From: Pseudomonas graminis
Lineage (GTDB): Bacteria > Pseudomonadota > Gammaproteobacteria > Pseudomonadales > Pseudomonadaceae
Direction: 5' to 3'
Assembly: GCF_001705435.1 (NCBI RefSeq)
Contig: NZ_MDEN01000068.1
Coordinates: 310,001-374,000, forward strand
Length of the DNA stretch: 64,000 nucleotides
Shown: positions 43,728 to 52,676 of the stretch, piece by piece
Layout: the number at the start of each line of letters is the position of its first letter
How positions within the stretch are numbered: the first letter of the stretch is position 1
Position numbers and translations under genes: made by a program
The notes under the pieces: generated by a model
What the model was told of the DNA's origin: nothing
The model's database searches: none
The model's input: only the letters and a program-made list of their open reading frames with translations

Positions 43728-44516
43728 ATGACCACTCACGCTGCTTACATCGAAGCCGCCGGCAAGCGCAGCTGGCCGCAATACCTGGGCTGGGGCTTGT
43801 TCCTGGCGATGATGGCCTGGGCCTGGCACGGCGCGGAAATGAATCCGCTGACGCTGTACCGCGACTCCGGCAACATGGCGACCTTCGCCGCCGACTTCTT
43901 CCCGCCTGACTTCCACGAATGGCGCGCGTACCTCAAGGAAATGATCGTCACCGTGCAGATCGCCCTGTGGGGCACGCTGCTGGCGATCGTCTGCTCAGTG
44001 CCGCTGGGCATTCTCTGCGCCGACAACATCACGCCGTGGTGGATTCACCAGCCATTGCGCCGGGTCATGGATGCGTTCCGCTCGATCAACGAAATGGTCT
44101 TCGCCATGCTCTTCGTGGTCGCTGTCGGCCTGGGCCCGTTTGCCGGTGTTCTGGCGTTGTGGATCAGCACCACCGGCGTGCTCGCCAAGCTGTTCGCCGA
44201 AGCGGTGGAAGCGATCGATCCCGGTCCCGTCGAAGGCGTGCGTGCCACCGGCGCCAGTGCCTTGCAGGAAGTGATCTTCGGGGTCATCCCCCAAGTCATG
44301 CCGCTGTGGATTTCCTACGCGCTGTACCGATTCGAATCCAACGTGCGCTCGGCGACGGTGGTGGGGATGGTTGGTGCTGGCGGGATCGGCGTGATCCTCT
44401 GGGAAAACATCCGCGCCTTCCAGTTCACCCAGACCTGCTCGGTGCTGCTGGTGATCATCGTGGTGGTGAGCGTCATCGACATTTTCTCCCAGCGCCTGCG
44501 CAAGCAGTTCATCTAA
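43728..44516 (+). CDS. phnE: Phosphonate ABC transporter permease
   Basis: The product has 262 residues from the ATG at 43728; another ATG at 43695 would add 11 residues and neither has a strong ribosome-binding site. Five to six hydrophobic segments and the EAA loop (EAIDPGPVEGVRATGASALQEVIFGVIPQVMPLWI) mark a PhnE permease. A terminator hairpin follows, which closes the phnCDE transport unit. Confidence 0.92.
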   Translation: MTTHAAYIEAAGKRSWPQYLGWGLFLAMMAWAWHGAEMNPLTLYRDSGNMATFAADFFPPDFHEWRAYLKEMIVTVQIALWGTLLAIVCSVPLGILCADNITPWWIHQPLRRVMDAFRSINEMVFAMLFVVAVGLGPFAGVLALWISTTGVLAKLFAEAVEAIDPGPVEGVRATGASALQEVIFGVIPQVMPLWISYALYRFESNVRSATVVGMVGAGGIGVILWENIRAFQFTQTCSVLLVIIVVVSVIDIFSQRLRKQFI

Positions 44517-44531
44517 CGACCACGACAGGAG

Positions 44532-44552
44532 AGGGTGCGAACCCTTTTTTTA
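44532..44552 (+). terminator. Short hairpin with T-tract after phnE
   Basis: AGGGT-GCGA-ACCCT followed by seven T. It separates phnCDE from phnF and argues against the GTG at 44535 as a phnF start. Confidence 0.7.
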
Positions 44553-44561
44553 GCCATGCAG

Positions 44562-44573
44562 TTGTCTAGACAA
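44562..44573. promoter_or_regulatory. TTGTCTAGACAA perfect palindrome before phnF, candidate PhnF operator
   Basis: A 12-bp perfect palindrome fitting GTxTAxAC, 10 bases before the phnF ATG. It is the likely autoregulatory and operon-control site. Confidence 0.65.
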
Positions 44574-44582
44574 ACCGAAACG

Positions 44583-45335
44583 ATGAACCGCGGGTCATTG
44601 CCCCGTGAATCCATGACCCGTGAGCCCCTGCAGCGTGAGCCCCTGCACCGTGAACCCAGGTACCGCGAACTGGCGCAGACCCTGCGCAGTGAACTCGACC
44701 GCTACACCGCCGGCGAATACCTGCCCGCCGAAGTCCAGCTGGCCGCGCGCTTCGAGGTCAACCGCCACACCGTGCGCCGGGCCATCGACGAACTGGTGCG
44801 CGAAGGCAGCCTGCTGCGCCGACAGGGCAAAGGCACCCAAGTGCTGGGCCGTCCGCTGGTGTACCCGGTCGCCGCTGGCAGTGCCTACAGCGAATCCCTC
44901 GCCGCGCTCGGCCACGGCGTCGAAGCGGTGCTGCTGCAACGCCGGCACTGCACGGCGACGGTGGAGGAGGCCGCGCATCTGGGCCTCGAACCCCACGCGC
45001 CGCTGATCGAACTGCAAACCCTGCGCCGCCTCGACGGCCAGCCGGTCTGCCTGATTCGCCACCGTTACTGCGCCACCCGCGCGTCGTTGATCGCCGACTA
45101 CGTCAGCGGCTCGGTGCGCCAGTTCCTCACCGAACGGCAGTTGCCGTTGACCCGGACCTTCAGCCTGATCGGCGCGCGCCTGCCCAGTCGCGAAGAGGCC
45201 AGCGTGCTGCTGATGCCGCGCCACTTGCCGGCGCTGACGGTGCTGACCCTTTCCCACGATGCGCACGGAAACCCGGTGGAGATTGCCCATTCCACCAGCC
45301 GCTCCGACCGCTTCCAGTATCAGATCGTCACCTGA
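44583..45335 (+). CDS. phnF: Phosphonate metabolism transcriptional regulator, GntR/HutC family
   Basis: The product has 250 residues from the ATG at 44583. Starts further upstream would pass through the terminator hairpin (44532-44552) and the operator palindrome, so this ATG is preferred. After a short Arg/Glu-rich lead with repeated REPL units come the winged helix (PRYRELAQTLRSELDRYTAGEYLPAEVQLAARFEVNRHTVRRAIDELVREGSLLRRQGKGT) and a UTRA ligand domain (HAPLIELQTLRRLDGQPVCLIRHRY, ending EIAHSTSRSDRFQY). PhnF-type repressors control the C-P lyase genes in response to phosphonates or pathway intermediates. Confidence 0.9.
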   Translation: MNRGSLPRESMTREPLQREPLHREPRYRELAQTLRSELDRYTAGEYLPAEVQLAARFEVNRHTVRRAIDELVREGSLLRRQGKGTQVLGRPLVYPVAAGSAYSESLAALGHGVEAVLLQRRHCTATVEEAAHLGLEPHAPLIELQTLRRLDGQPVCLIRHRYCATRASLIADYVSGSVRQFLTERQLPLTRTFSLIGARLPSREEASVLLMPRHLPALTVLTLSHDAHGNPVEIAHSTSRSDRFQYQIVT

Positions 45336-45349
45336 TGGAGATGCCCTCG

Positions 45350-45832
45350 ATGACTGCCACACCCGTTTCCTCCAACGCGGCCGACGCCCCGGCACCCGAT
45401 CATGCCGCTCGCCAGCACTGGATCGGCGTGCTGTCGCGCAGCCGCCGCGCCGAACTGCAGGCCCACGAAGCCGCCCTGCGTGACGCCGACTACCAACTGA
45501 TCCGCGCGCCGGAAATCGGCATGACCCTGGTGCGGGGCCGCATGGGCGGCAGCGGCGCGCCGTTCAACGTCGGCGAGATGACCGTGACCCGCTGTGTGGT
45601 GCGCCTGGCCGACGGCCGCACCGGCTTCAGCTACCTGGCGGGGCGCGACAAGGCCCACGCCGAGCTCGCCGCCCTGGCCGACGCCCATTTGCAGGGCGCG
45701 CAACAGGCCCACTGGATCAGCGACCTGATCGACCCGCTGGCCCGCGCGCAAGACCTGCGCCGGGCCAAACAACAAGCCGAAACCGCCGCGACCAAAGTGG
45801 ACTTCTTCACCCTGGTCAGAGGAGAAAACTGA
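45350..45832 (+). CDS. phnG: C-P lyase core subunit PhnG
   Basis: The product has 160 residues from the ATG at 45350, chosen for the GGAG nine bases upstream; the ATG at 45335 that overlaps the phnF stop (TGATG) would add five residues. The family motif PEIGMTLVRGRMGGSGAPFNVGEMTVTRC and GFSYLAGRDKAHAELAALADA are clear. PhnG is part of the PhnGHIJ core complex, supports PhnI in forming the ribose-triphosphate phosphonate ester from ATP and phosphonate, and acts in the cytoplasm. Confidence 0.92.
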   Translation: MTATPVSSNAADAPAPDHAARQHWIGVLSRSRRAELQAHEAALRDADYQLIRAPEIGMTLVRGRMGGSGAPFNVGEMTVTRCVVRLADGRTGFSYLAGRDKAHAELAALADAHLQGAQQAHWISDLIDPLARAQDLRRAKQQAETAATKVDFFTLVRGEN

Positions 45833-46506
45833 TGAGCACCTCTCTCGCCACTCAATCCTTGCCCGCCTCGCTGTTGCAGCCGGCATTCACCGATCCGGTG
45901 CTGGATGCCCAGCGCAGTTTTCGCGCCGCGCTCAGGGCCCTGGCCGGCCCCGGTGTCGCGCAAAGCCTGCTCGCCATGCAAACCCCGCCGCACCTTGAAG
46001 GCCTTGCCGCGGCCAGCCACGCCCTGTGCCTGGCCTTGCTGGACATCGACACGCCGCTGTGGCTCGCGCCGAAGTTCGACACCCAGACCATCCGCGCCAA
46101 CCTGACCTTCCATTGTGGCTGCCCCATCGTCAGCGACCGGCAGAACGCCCGCTTCGCGCTGCTCGACGACAGCCAGTTACACGACCTCAGCGGTTTCGAC
46201 CTGGGCAACGATCGCTATCCCGACCAGTCCTGCACGCTGCTGGTCCAGTTGCCGAGTCTGCAGGGCGGCACGCAACTGGCCTGGCGCGGGCCAGGGATCG
46301 AAAGCAAAAACCACGTCAGCCTGCCGTTGCAGGAGGCGTTCTGGCAGGAGCGCGAATCGCGCAATGACTTCCCCCGCGGGATCGACGTGTTCTTCGTCGC
46401 CGGCAGCGAATTGCTCGGCCTCCCGCGCAGCACCCAAGTGCTGTTCAAGCCGCAGCCGTCCAGTCTGCAACCGTCCAGCCCTCAACCGTCGACAGGAGCC
46501 GTCTGA
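45832..46506 (+). CDS. phnH: C-P lyase core subunit PhnH
   Basis: The product has 224 residues. FTDPVLDAQRSFRAALRALAGPG, then CLALLDIDTPLWLAP and GPGIESKNHVSL are PhnH signatures. It belongs to the PhnGHIJ core complex. The start overlaps the phnG stop by one base. The C-terminus has a repetitive Ser/Gln/Pro tail (PSSLQPSSPQPS) coded by a short tandem repeat. Confidence 0.92.
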   Translation: MSTSLATQSLPASLLQPAFTDPVLDAQRSFRAALRALAGPGVAQSLLAMQTPPHLEGLAAASHALCLALLDIDTPLWLAPKFDTQTIRANLTFHCGCPIVSDRQNARFALLDDSQLHDLSGFDLGNDRYPDQSCTLLVQLPSLQGGTQLAWRGPGIESKNHVSLPLQEAFWQERESRNDFPRGIDVFFVAGSELLGLPRSTQVLFKPQPSSLQPSSPQPSTGAV

Positions 46507-47579
46507 TGTACGTTGCCGTCAAGGGTGGCGAACAGGCCATCGACAATGCCCACAAACTGCTGGCGAAACGACGCCGGGGCGACACGTCCGTCGCCGAACT
46601 GGGCGTGGAACAAATCCGTCAGCAACTGCCGCTCGCCGTCGCCCGGGTGATGACCGAAGGCTCGCTGTACGACGCCGAACTCGCCGCGCTGGCGATCAAG
46701 CAATCGGCCGGCGATCTGGTCGAAGCGATCTTCCTGCTGCGCGCCTACCGCACCACGCTGACCCGCTTCAGCGCCAGCCTGCCCATCGACACCTCGGCCA
46801 TGCAGCTCAACCGGCGTCTGTCGGCCACGTTCAAGGACGTCCCCGGCGGGCAACTACTGGGCCCGACCTTCGACTACACCCACCGCTTGCTGGATTTCAC
46901 CTTGCTGGCCGAGGGCGAATTCCCTGGCCCTGAAGGGCAGGCCGACGCGGCCGTTCAGGATTGTCCGCGGGTGCTGGGGCTGCTCGCCAAAGAAGGCCTG
47001 ATCAAGGAAGAACAGGACACCGGCGCGCCGGTCGCTGACATCACCCGCGAGCCGCTGGAGTACCCGGCCAGCCGTGCCGAACGCCTGCAAGCGCTGGCCC
47101 GCGGCGATGAAGGCTTTCTCTTGGCGCTGGGCTATTCGACCCAGCGGGGCTACGGCCGCAACCACCCGTTTGCCGGCGAGATTCGCGTCGGTGACGTGGA
47201 GGTGTGGATCGAGCCGGAAGAGCTGGGCTTCCCGATCTCCATTGGCGCCATCGAAGTGACCGAGTGCGAGATGGTCAACCAGTTCGTCGGTTCCGCCACC
47301 GAGCTGCCGCAGTTCACGCGCGGCTACGGCCTGGCCTTCGGGCACGCTGAACGCAAAGCCATGGGCATGGCACTGGTGGATCGCTCGCTGCGCGCCGGTG
47401 AGTACAGCGAGGAAATCGTCTCGCCCGCGCAGCAGGAAGAATTCGTGCTTGCCCACTGCGACAACGTCGAAGCCGCCGGTTTCGTTTCGCACTTGAAACT
47501 GCCGCACTACGTGGACTTCCAGTCGGAACTGGAACTGATCCGCACACTGCGCAAGCCCTCCAAGGAGCAGGCTCAATGA
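46506..47579 (+). CDS. phnI: C-P lyase core subunit PhnI (phosphonate nucleosidase)
   Basis: The product has 357 residues. MYVAVKGGEQAIDNAHKLLAKRRRGD, QIRQQLPLAVARVMTEGSLYD, YGRNHPFAGEIRVGDVEV and the long C-terminal helical part are family features. In the described pathway PhnI, with PhnG, PhnH and PhnL, displaces adenine from ATP by methylphosphonate to give the triphosphate ribosyl ester. It overlaps phnH and phnJ by 1 and 4 bases, so the subunits are made in coupled fashion. Confidence 0.93.
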   Translation: MYVAVKGGEQAIDNAHKLLAKRRRGDTSVAELGVEQIRQQLPLAVARVMTEGSLYDAELAALAIKQSAGDLVEAIFLLRAYRTTLTRFSASLPIDTSAMQLNRRLSATFKDVPGGQLLGPTFDYTHRLLDFTLLAEGEFPGPEGQADAAVQDCPRVLGLLAKEGLIKEEQDTGAPVADITREPLEYPASRAERLQALARGDEGFLLALGYSTQRGYGRNHPFAGEIRVGDVEVWIEPEELGFPISIGAIEVTECEMVNQFVGSATELPQFTRGYGLAFGHAERKAMGMALVDRSLRAGEYSEEIVSPAQQEEFVLAHCDNVEAAGFVSHLKLPHYVDFQSELELIRTLRKPSKEQAQ

Positions 47580-48463
47580 ACGCTGCCACGCCGCCACGTC
47601 TTCAGCCACAGGCCCCCCGAGACGAGGCCTACAACTTCGCGTATCTGGATGAACAGACCAAACGCATGATCCGTCGCGGCCTGCTCAAAGCCGTGGCCAT
47701 TCCCGGCTATCAAGTGCCCTTCGGTGGCCGTGAAATGCCGCTGCCTTACGGCTGGGGCACCGGCGGCATGCAGCTGACCGCCGCGATCCTCGGCGCCGAA
47801 GACGTGCTCAAAGTCATCGATCAGGGCGCCGACGACACCACCAACGCCGTGTCGATTCGCCGCTTTTTCGCCCGCACCGCCGGCGTCGCCACCACCGAGC
47901 GCACCCCCGAAGCGACGATCATCCAGACCCGCCACCGCATCCCGGAAACGCCGCTGCACGCCGACCAGATCATGGTCTATCAGGTGCCGATTCCGGAGCC
48001 GTTGCGCTTCATCGAGCCGTCGGAGACCGAGACCCGCACCATGCACGCGCTGAACGACTACGGCGTCATGCACGTCAAGCTCTACGAAGACATCGCCACC
48101 TTCGGCCACATCGCCACGGCTTATGCCTACCCGGTGACCGTCGATGAACGCTACGTCATGGACCCGTCGCCGATCCCCAAATTCGACAACCCGAAACTCG
48201 ACATGAGCCCGGCATTGATGCTGTTCGGCGCCGGTCGCGAGAAGCGTCTGTACGCGGTGCCGCCGTTCACCCGCGTCACCAGCCTCGATTTTGAAGATCA
48301 CCCTTTTGAAGTGCAGAAGTGGGAACACAACTGCGCCATCTGCGGCAGCCACGAGTCGTTCCTCGACGAGCTGATCCTCGACGATCAGGGCACCCAGAGC
48401 TTCGTCTGCTCGGACACCGACTACTGCGCGCAACGGGTCAGTCAGGGGAGGGCCGCGCAATGA
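47576..48463 (+). CDS. phnJ: C-P lyase catalytic subunit PhnJ (radical SAM-type)
   Basis: The product has 295 residues. The cluster ligands follow the PhnJ rule CX2CX21CX5C exactly: Cys253, Cys256, Cys278 and Cys284 (CAIC ... VCSDTDYC). The N-terminus YNFAYLDEQTKRMIRRGLLKAVAIPGYQVPFGGREMPLPYGWGTGG is highly conserved in the family. PhnJ cleaves the carbon-phosphorus bond of the ribosyl phosphonate, releasing the alkane and a cyclic ribose phosphate. ATGA-type overlaps join it to phnI and phnK. Confidence 0.95.
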   Translation: MNAATPPRLQPQAPRDEAYNFAYLDEQTKRMIRRGLLKAVAIPGYQVPFGGREMPLPYGWGTGGMQLTAAILGAEDVLKVIDQGADDTTNAVSIRRFFARTAGVATTERTPEATIIQTRHRIPETPLHADQIMVYQVPIPEPLRFIEPSETETRTMHALNDYGVMHVKLYEDIATFGHIATAYAYPVTVDERYVMDPSPIPKFDNPKLDMSPALMLFGAGREKRLYAVPPFTRVTSLDFEDHPFEVQKWEHNCAICGSHESFLDELILDDQGTQSFVCSDTDYCAQRVSQGRAAQ

Positions 48464-49290
48464 ATGCTGCTCAACAGATCGACCGTGATGCCGTCAGCGA
48501 CCGCACCCAGCCACTGCTGAAAGTGCGCGGACTGACCAAGTTGTACGGTCCGGAGAAAGGCTGCCAGGACGTCAGTTTCGAGCTGTACCCGGGGGAGGTG
48601 CTGGGCATCGTCGGCGAATCCGGCTCCGGCAAGTCGACGCTGCTGTCGCTGCTCAGCGGCCGTTGCCCGCCCGACCGGGGCGTCATCGATTACCGCCTCG
48701 CCGACACCCATAAAAATGCCGGCCAATGGCTGGACCTGTACAGCGCCAGCGAGGCCGAACGGCGCACCTTGCTGCGCACCGAATGGGGCTTCGTCGAGCA
48801 GAACCCTCGGGACGGCCTGCGCATGGGCGTTTCAGCCGGTGCCAATATCGGCGAGCGGCTGATGGCCCAGGGCGTGCGCAATTATCAGGCGCTGCGGGCG
48901 GCGGGGCTGGACTGGCTCAACCAGGTGGAGATCGACCCGGCGCGCATCGACGACTTGCCACGGACCTTTTCCGGCGGCATGCAGCAGCGCCTGCAAATCG
49001 CCCGAAATCTGGTGTCCGGCCCACGGTTGGTGTTCATGGACGAGCCCACCGGCGGCCTTGACGTGTCGGTGCAGGCGCGTTTGCTCGACCTGATGCGCGG
49101 GCTGGTGCGCGAGCTGGACCTGGCGGTGGTGATCGTCACCCACGACCTGGCCGTGGCCCGATTGCTCGCCGATCGGCTGATGGTCATGCGCCGTTCCCAC
49201 GTGGTGGAAACCGGCCTGACCGATCAGATCCTCGACGACCCGCAACATCCGTATTCGCAGCTGCTGGTGTCTTCGGTGCTGCAGCCATGA
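48460..49290 (+). CDS. phnK: C-P lyase ATPase-like subunit PhnK
   Basis: The product has 276 residues from the ATG at 48460, overlapping the phnJ stop (ATGA). Walker A GESGSGKS, signature FSGGMQQRLQIARNL, Walker B LVFMDEPTGGLDVS. It is an ABC-type ATPase that docks on the PhnGHIJ core rather than on a membrane permease. Confidence 0.92.
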   Translation: MNAAQQIDRDAVSDRTQPLLKVRGLTKLYGPEKGCQDVSFELYPGEVLGIVGESGSGKSTLLSLLSGRCPPDRGVIDYRLADTHKNAGQWLDLYSASEAERRTLLRTEWGFVEQNPRDGLRMGVSAGANIGERLMAQGVRNYQALRAAGLDWLNQVEIDPARIDDLPRTFSGGMQQRLQIARNLVSGPRLVFMDEPTGGLDVSVQARLLDLMRGLVRELDLAVVIVTHDLAVARLLADRLMVMRRSHVVETGLTDQILDDPQHPYSQLLVSSVLQP

Positions 49291-49312
49291 TCCGACTTTC
49301 GGGATGCCTTCA

Positions 49313-50062
49313 ATGAACACGCTGATCGAGGTCCGTGACCTCTCGAAAACCTTCAGCCTGCACCAGCAGAACGGCGTGGTGCTCAACGTGCTGCGCGGCC
49401 TGAATTTCTCCGTCAGCGGCGGCGAGTGCCTGGTGCTCCACGGCCATTCCGGCGCGGGCAAAAGCACGCTGCTGCGCACCCTCTACGGCAACTACTTGCC
49501 GGCCGGTGGCAGCATTCGCGTGCAGCATCAGGGCGAGTGGCTGGAACTGGTGGGCGCTGCGCCCCGGGAGGTGCTGCAAGTGCGGCAGCAAACCCTCGGC
49601 TACGTCAGCCAGTTTCTGCGGGTTATTCCCCGCGTCGCCACCGTCGAGGTGGTCATGGAACCGGCGCTGGCCCGTGGCTGGAAACGCGAAGATGCCCAGG
49701 CCCGCGCCGAGCATCTGCTCGCCCGGCTGAACATTCCCCAGCGCCTGTGGCAACTGGCGCCGGGGACGTTTTCCGGCGGCGAACAGCAGCGCGTCAACAT
49801 CGCCCGCGGCTTCATGGTGCCGTGGCCGGTGATGCTGCTGGACGAGCCGACCGCGTCGCTGGACGACGGCAACCGTCAGGTGGTCCTCGAATTGATCAAT
49901 GAAGCGAAGAGCGCCGGTGCTGCGGTGATCGGCATCTTCCACGACCGTCTGGCCCGGGAAGCGGTGTCCGCCCGTCATCTGGACATGACCCCGCCCGATC
50001 TTGACCCGCAAGCCTCAATGGCATCGATGGCATCGAGCCCGAAGGAGACCGAACAATGCTGA
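49313..50062 (+). CDS. phnL: C-P lyase ATPase-like subunit PhnL
   Basis: The product has 249 residues from the ATG at 49313; an in-frame ATG at 49304 would add three residues. Walker A GHSGAGKS, LYGNYLPAGGSIRV, signature FSGGEQQRVNIARGF, Walker B VMLLDEPTASLDDGN. It is required with PhnGHI for the nucleosidase step. The C-terminal tail (ASMASMASSPKE) is coded by a short repeat. It overlaps phnM by 7 bases. Confidence 0.92.
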   Translation: MNTLIEVRDLSKTFSLHQQNGVVLNVLRGLNFSVSGGECLVLHGHSGAGKSTLLRTLYGNYLPAGGSIRVQHQGEWLELVGAAPREVLQVRQQTLGYVSQFLRVIPRVATVEVVMEPALARGWKREDAQARAEHLLARLNIPQRLWQLAPGTFSGGEQQRVNIARGFMVPWPVMLLDEPTASLDDGNRQVVLELINEAKSAGAAVIGIFHDRLAREAVSARHLDMTPPDLDPQASMASMASSPKETEQC

Positions 50063-51231
50063 ACGAACAGATCCTGACCCACGCCAAGATCGTCACCGCC
50101 GAGCGCGTCTTCAGCGGCACCGTGGTGCTGCGTGACGGGTTGATCAGCGAAATCGACGAGGGCATCAGCCAGTTGCCCCAGGCGCAGAACCTCAATGGCG
50201 ATTACCTGCTGCCGGGGCTGGTCGAGCTGCACACCGACAACCTGGAAAAACACCTGAGCCCGCGCCCCGGTGTGGATTGGCCGTCAGCGTCGGCGGTCAT
50301 GAGCCACGACGCGCAAATCATCGCGGCGGGCATCACCACGGTGTTCGACGCGCTGTCCATCGGCGACGTCAACCCCAAGGGCAAGCGCATGCAGCAACTG
50401 CCGGGCATGGTCGAGGCGATCGCCAAGGCCAACGCCGCCGACATGACCCGCGCCGAGCACCGCTTGCACTTGCGCTGCGAGGTCTGTCATCCGGACACCC
50501 TCAGCGTGTTCCGCGACTTGGTCGAGCAGCCGCTGGTGCAGCTGGTGTCGGTCATGGACCATTCGCCGGGCCAGCGCCAGTTCGCCCTGGAATCCAAGTA
50601 CCGTGAGTACTACATGGGCAAGTACCACCTGAGCAGCGAGCAGATGGACGCGTTCATCGTCGAGCAGGTCGCCAATTCGAAGACCTACAGCGACCGTTAT
50701 CGCCGTGCCATTGTCGATATCTGCCTGGCACGCGGGCTGTCGGTGGCCAGTCACGACGACGCCACCCTGGCCCATGTCGAGGAATCGGCGGCCTACGGCA
50801 TGAGCATCGCCGAGTTCCCGACCACCCTGGAAGCGGCGCAGGGCTGCCGGCGTCTGGGCATGAGCGTGTTGATGGGCGCGCCGAACATCGTCCGTGGCGG
50901 CTCGCACTCGGGCAACATCGCGGCGGCGACATTGGCCGAAGAAGGGCTACTGGATATTCTCTCCAGCGATTACTATCCGGCCAGCCTGTTGCAGGCGGCG
51001 TTCACCTTGGGCGCCCAGTTGGATGAGTCGCAGGTGTCCGCGGATGAATCGACAGGCGCCGGGCTGGCGCGTGCGGTGACCACCGTCAGCCTCGCACCGG
51101 CCCGTTCGGCGGGCTTGCACGATCGCGGCGAGATTCGCGTCGGCCTGCGCGCCGACCTGATCCACGCCCGGGCTGTGGGCACACTGCCGATCATTCAACA
51201 AGTCTGGCGACAAGCGAAGAGGGTGTTCTGA
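50056..51231 (+). CDS. phnM: Alpha-D-ribose 1-methylphosphonate 5-triphosphate diphosphatase
   Basis: The product has 391 residues from the ATG at 50056 behind GAAGGAGA. It is an amidohydrolase-superfamily protein: GLVELHTDNLEKHL supplies the first metal ligands (HTDN instead of HxH), MDHSPGQRQF, SHDDATLAHVEE and SSDYYPASLLQAAF follow. It removes diphosphate from the ribosyl triphosphate ester, making the substrate of PhnJ. Confidence 0.93.
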   Translation: MLNEQILTHAKIVTAERVFSGTVVLRDGLISEIDEGISQLPQAQNLNGDYLLPGLVELHTDNLEKHLSPRPGVDWPSASAVMSHDAQIIAAGITTVFDALSIGDVNPKGKRMQQLPGMVEAIAKANAADMTRAEHRLHLRCEVCHPDTLSVFRDLVEQPLVQLVSVMDHSPGQRQFALESKYREYYMGKYHLSSEQMDAFIVEQVANSKTYSDRYRRAIVDICLARGLSVASHDDATLAHVEESAAYGMSIAEFPTTLEAAQGCRRLGMSVLMGAPNIVRGGSHSGNIAAATLAEEGLLDILSSDYYPASLLQAAFTLGAQLDESQVSADESTGAGLARAVTTVSLAPARSAGLHDRGEIRVGLRADLIHARAVGTLPIIQQVWRQAKRVF

Positions 51232-51797
51232 TGGCAGGCAGGTTGATCTATCTCATCGGGCCGTCGGGTTCGGGCAAGGACAGCCTGCTGGACGCGGCCC
51301 GGGAGGCATTGGCCGCGCGGGACTGCCGGATCGTGCGGCGGGTCATTACCCGCTCGGCAGAAGCCAAGGGCGAAGCGGCCCAGGCCGTCAGCGTCGAGCG
51401 TTTCGAGGCCCTGCAGGCCCAGGGCGCGTTTGCCTTGAGCTGGTTCGCCAACGGCCTGCATTACGGCATCCCCAACGAGATCGACCAATGGCTGGCCGAC
51501 GGGCACGACGTCCTGGTCAACGGCTCGCGCGGCCATCTGCCCCACGCGCGGGCGCGTTATCCGTCGCTGTGGGTGGTGTTGCTGACCGTTGATCAATCGG
51601 TGCTGCGGGATCGATTGCTCAGTCGGGCGCGGGAATCGGCGGATGAGATCGAAACCCGACTGGCGCGCAATGCCCAGTTCGCTGACGATTTGCAGATGAG
51701 TGACCCGTCAATGATCGTGCTGGACAACTCCGGCGCGCTGGATCAAACCGTCGCCCGACTGTTGCAGCGACTGGAGCGAACCCCCGCATGCGCCTGA
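51231..51797 (+). CDS. phnN: Ribose 1,5-bisphosphate phosphokinase
   Basis: The product has 188 residues. The P-loop GPSGSGKDS (residues 9-17) and the guanylate-kinase-like body (VRRVITRSAE, WFANGLHYGIP, GSRGHLPHARARYP) identify PhnN, which converts ribose 1,5-bisphosphate to PRPP, so the ribose moiety is recycled. The start shares a base with the phnM stop (TGATG). Confidence 0.92.
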   Translation: MAGRLIYLIGPSGSGKDSLLDAAREALAARDCRIVRRVITRSAEAKGEAAQAVSVERFEALQAQGAFALSWFANGLHYGIPNEIDQWLADGHDVLVNGSRGHLPHARARYPSLWVVLLTVDQSVLRDRLLSRARESADEIETRLARNAQFADDLQMSDPSMIVLDNSGALDQTVARLLQRLERTPACA

Positions 51798-52537
51798 CCC
51801 TGCTCGGCACGGGGGATGCGCGGCAAGTGCCGGTCTACGGCTGCGAATGCCCGGCCTGTCGCGCCGCCCACGCCGACCACCGCCTGCGCCGCCGGCCCTG
51901 TTGCGCGCTGGTGGAACTGGGCGAGCAGCGATGGTTGATCGACAGCGGCCTGCCGGACCTCACCGAACGTTTCCCGCCGCGCAGCCTCAGCGGCATCCTG
52001 CAAACCCACTACCACGCCGACCATGCCCAGGGCCTGCTGCACCTTCGCTGGGGCCAGGGCCTTGTGATTCCGGTGCACGGCCCGGTCGACCCGGAAGGAT
52101 TATCGGACCTGTACAAGCACCCGGGCATTCTCGATTTCAGCCAGCCTTTCATGCCCTTCGAAAGCCGCGCCCTGGGCGAACTGCAAGTCACCGCGCTGCC
52201 GCTGCTGCACTCCAAACCGACGCTGGGTTATTTGCTGGAAGGCGGGGGACGGCGGATCGCGTACCTCACCGACACTGTCGGCTTGCCCCATGACACCCAG
52301 GCCTTTCTGCAGCGCGAGGCGCTCGACGTGCTGGTCCTCGACTGCTCCATGCCCCCTCAGCCGCAGACGCCGCGCAACCACAACGATGTGAACCTGGCGC
52401 TGCAGATCATTGACGCGCTCAAGCCCGAACAGGCCGTGCTGACCCATGTCGGGCATACGCTGGATGCGTGGCTGATGGAACATGCCGCAGAACTGCCTGA
52501 CCACGTTCGGGTGGCGCGGGACGCCATGGAAGTCTGA
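51788..52537 (+). CDS. phnP: Phosphoribosyl 1,2-cyclic phosphodiesterase
   Basis: The product has 249 residues. It is a metallo-beta-lactamase-fold hydrolase with HYHADHAQGL (HxHxDH), an N-terminal structural zinc motif CECPAC, AYLTDTVGLP, LVLDCSM and a terminal HVGHTLD. It opens the 5-phosphoribosyl 1,2-cyclic phosphate released by PhnJ to ribose 1,5-bisphosphate, the PhnN substrate. It overlaps phnN by 10 bases and ends the operon; phnO is absent. Confidence 0.93.
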   Translation: MRLTLLGTGDARQVPVYGCECPACRAAHADHRLRRRPCCALVELGEQRWLIDSGLPDLTERFPPRSLSGILQTHYHADHAQGLLHLRWGQGLVIPVHGPVDPEGLSDLYKHPGILDFSQPFMPFESRALGELQVTALPLLHSKPTLGYLLEGGGRRIAYLTDTVGLPHDTQAFLQREALDVLVLDCSMPPQPQTPRNHNDVNLALQIIDALKPEQAVLTHVGHTLDAWLMEHAAELPDHVRVARDAMEV

Positions 52538-52676
52538 CCGGGGCGGGGGGGCTGACGGTTGGCGAGTCATCCTATGACCTCCTGTCGCTCAGGTCGCTTA
52601 AACACCTGTCCCGCCTCAACTTTTGTCTGTCACGGCCGTTGCAAATGTAGCCCTACATTTCCTTCGGAGCTTGACC

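Noticed and set aside
44535..44582. GTG at 44535 or ATG at 44556 as phnF start
   Set aside because: The terminator hairpin and operator palindrome lie in this stretch, and the extra residues are not family-like.
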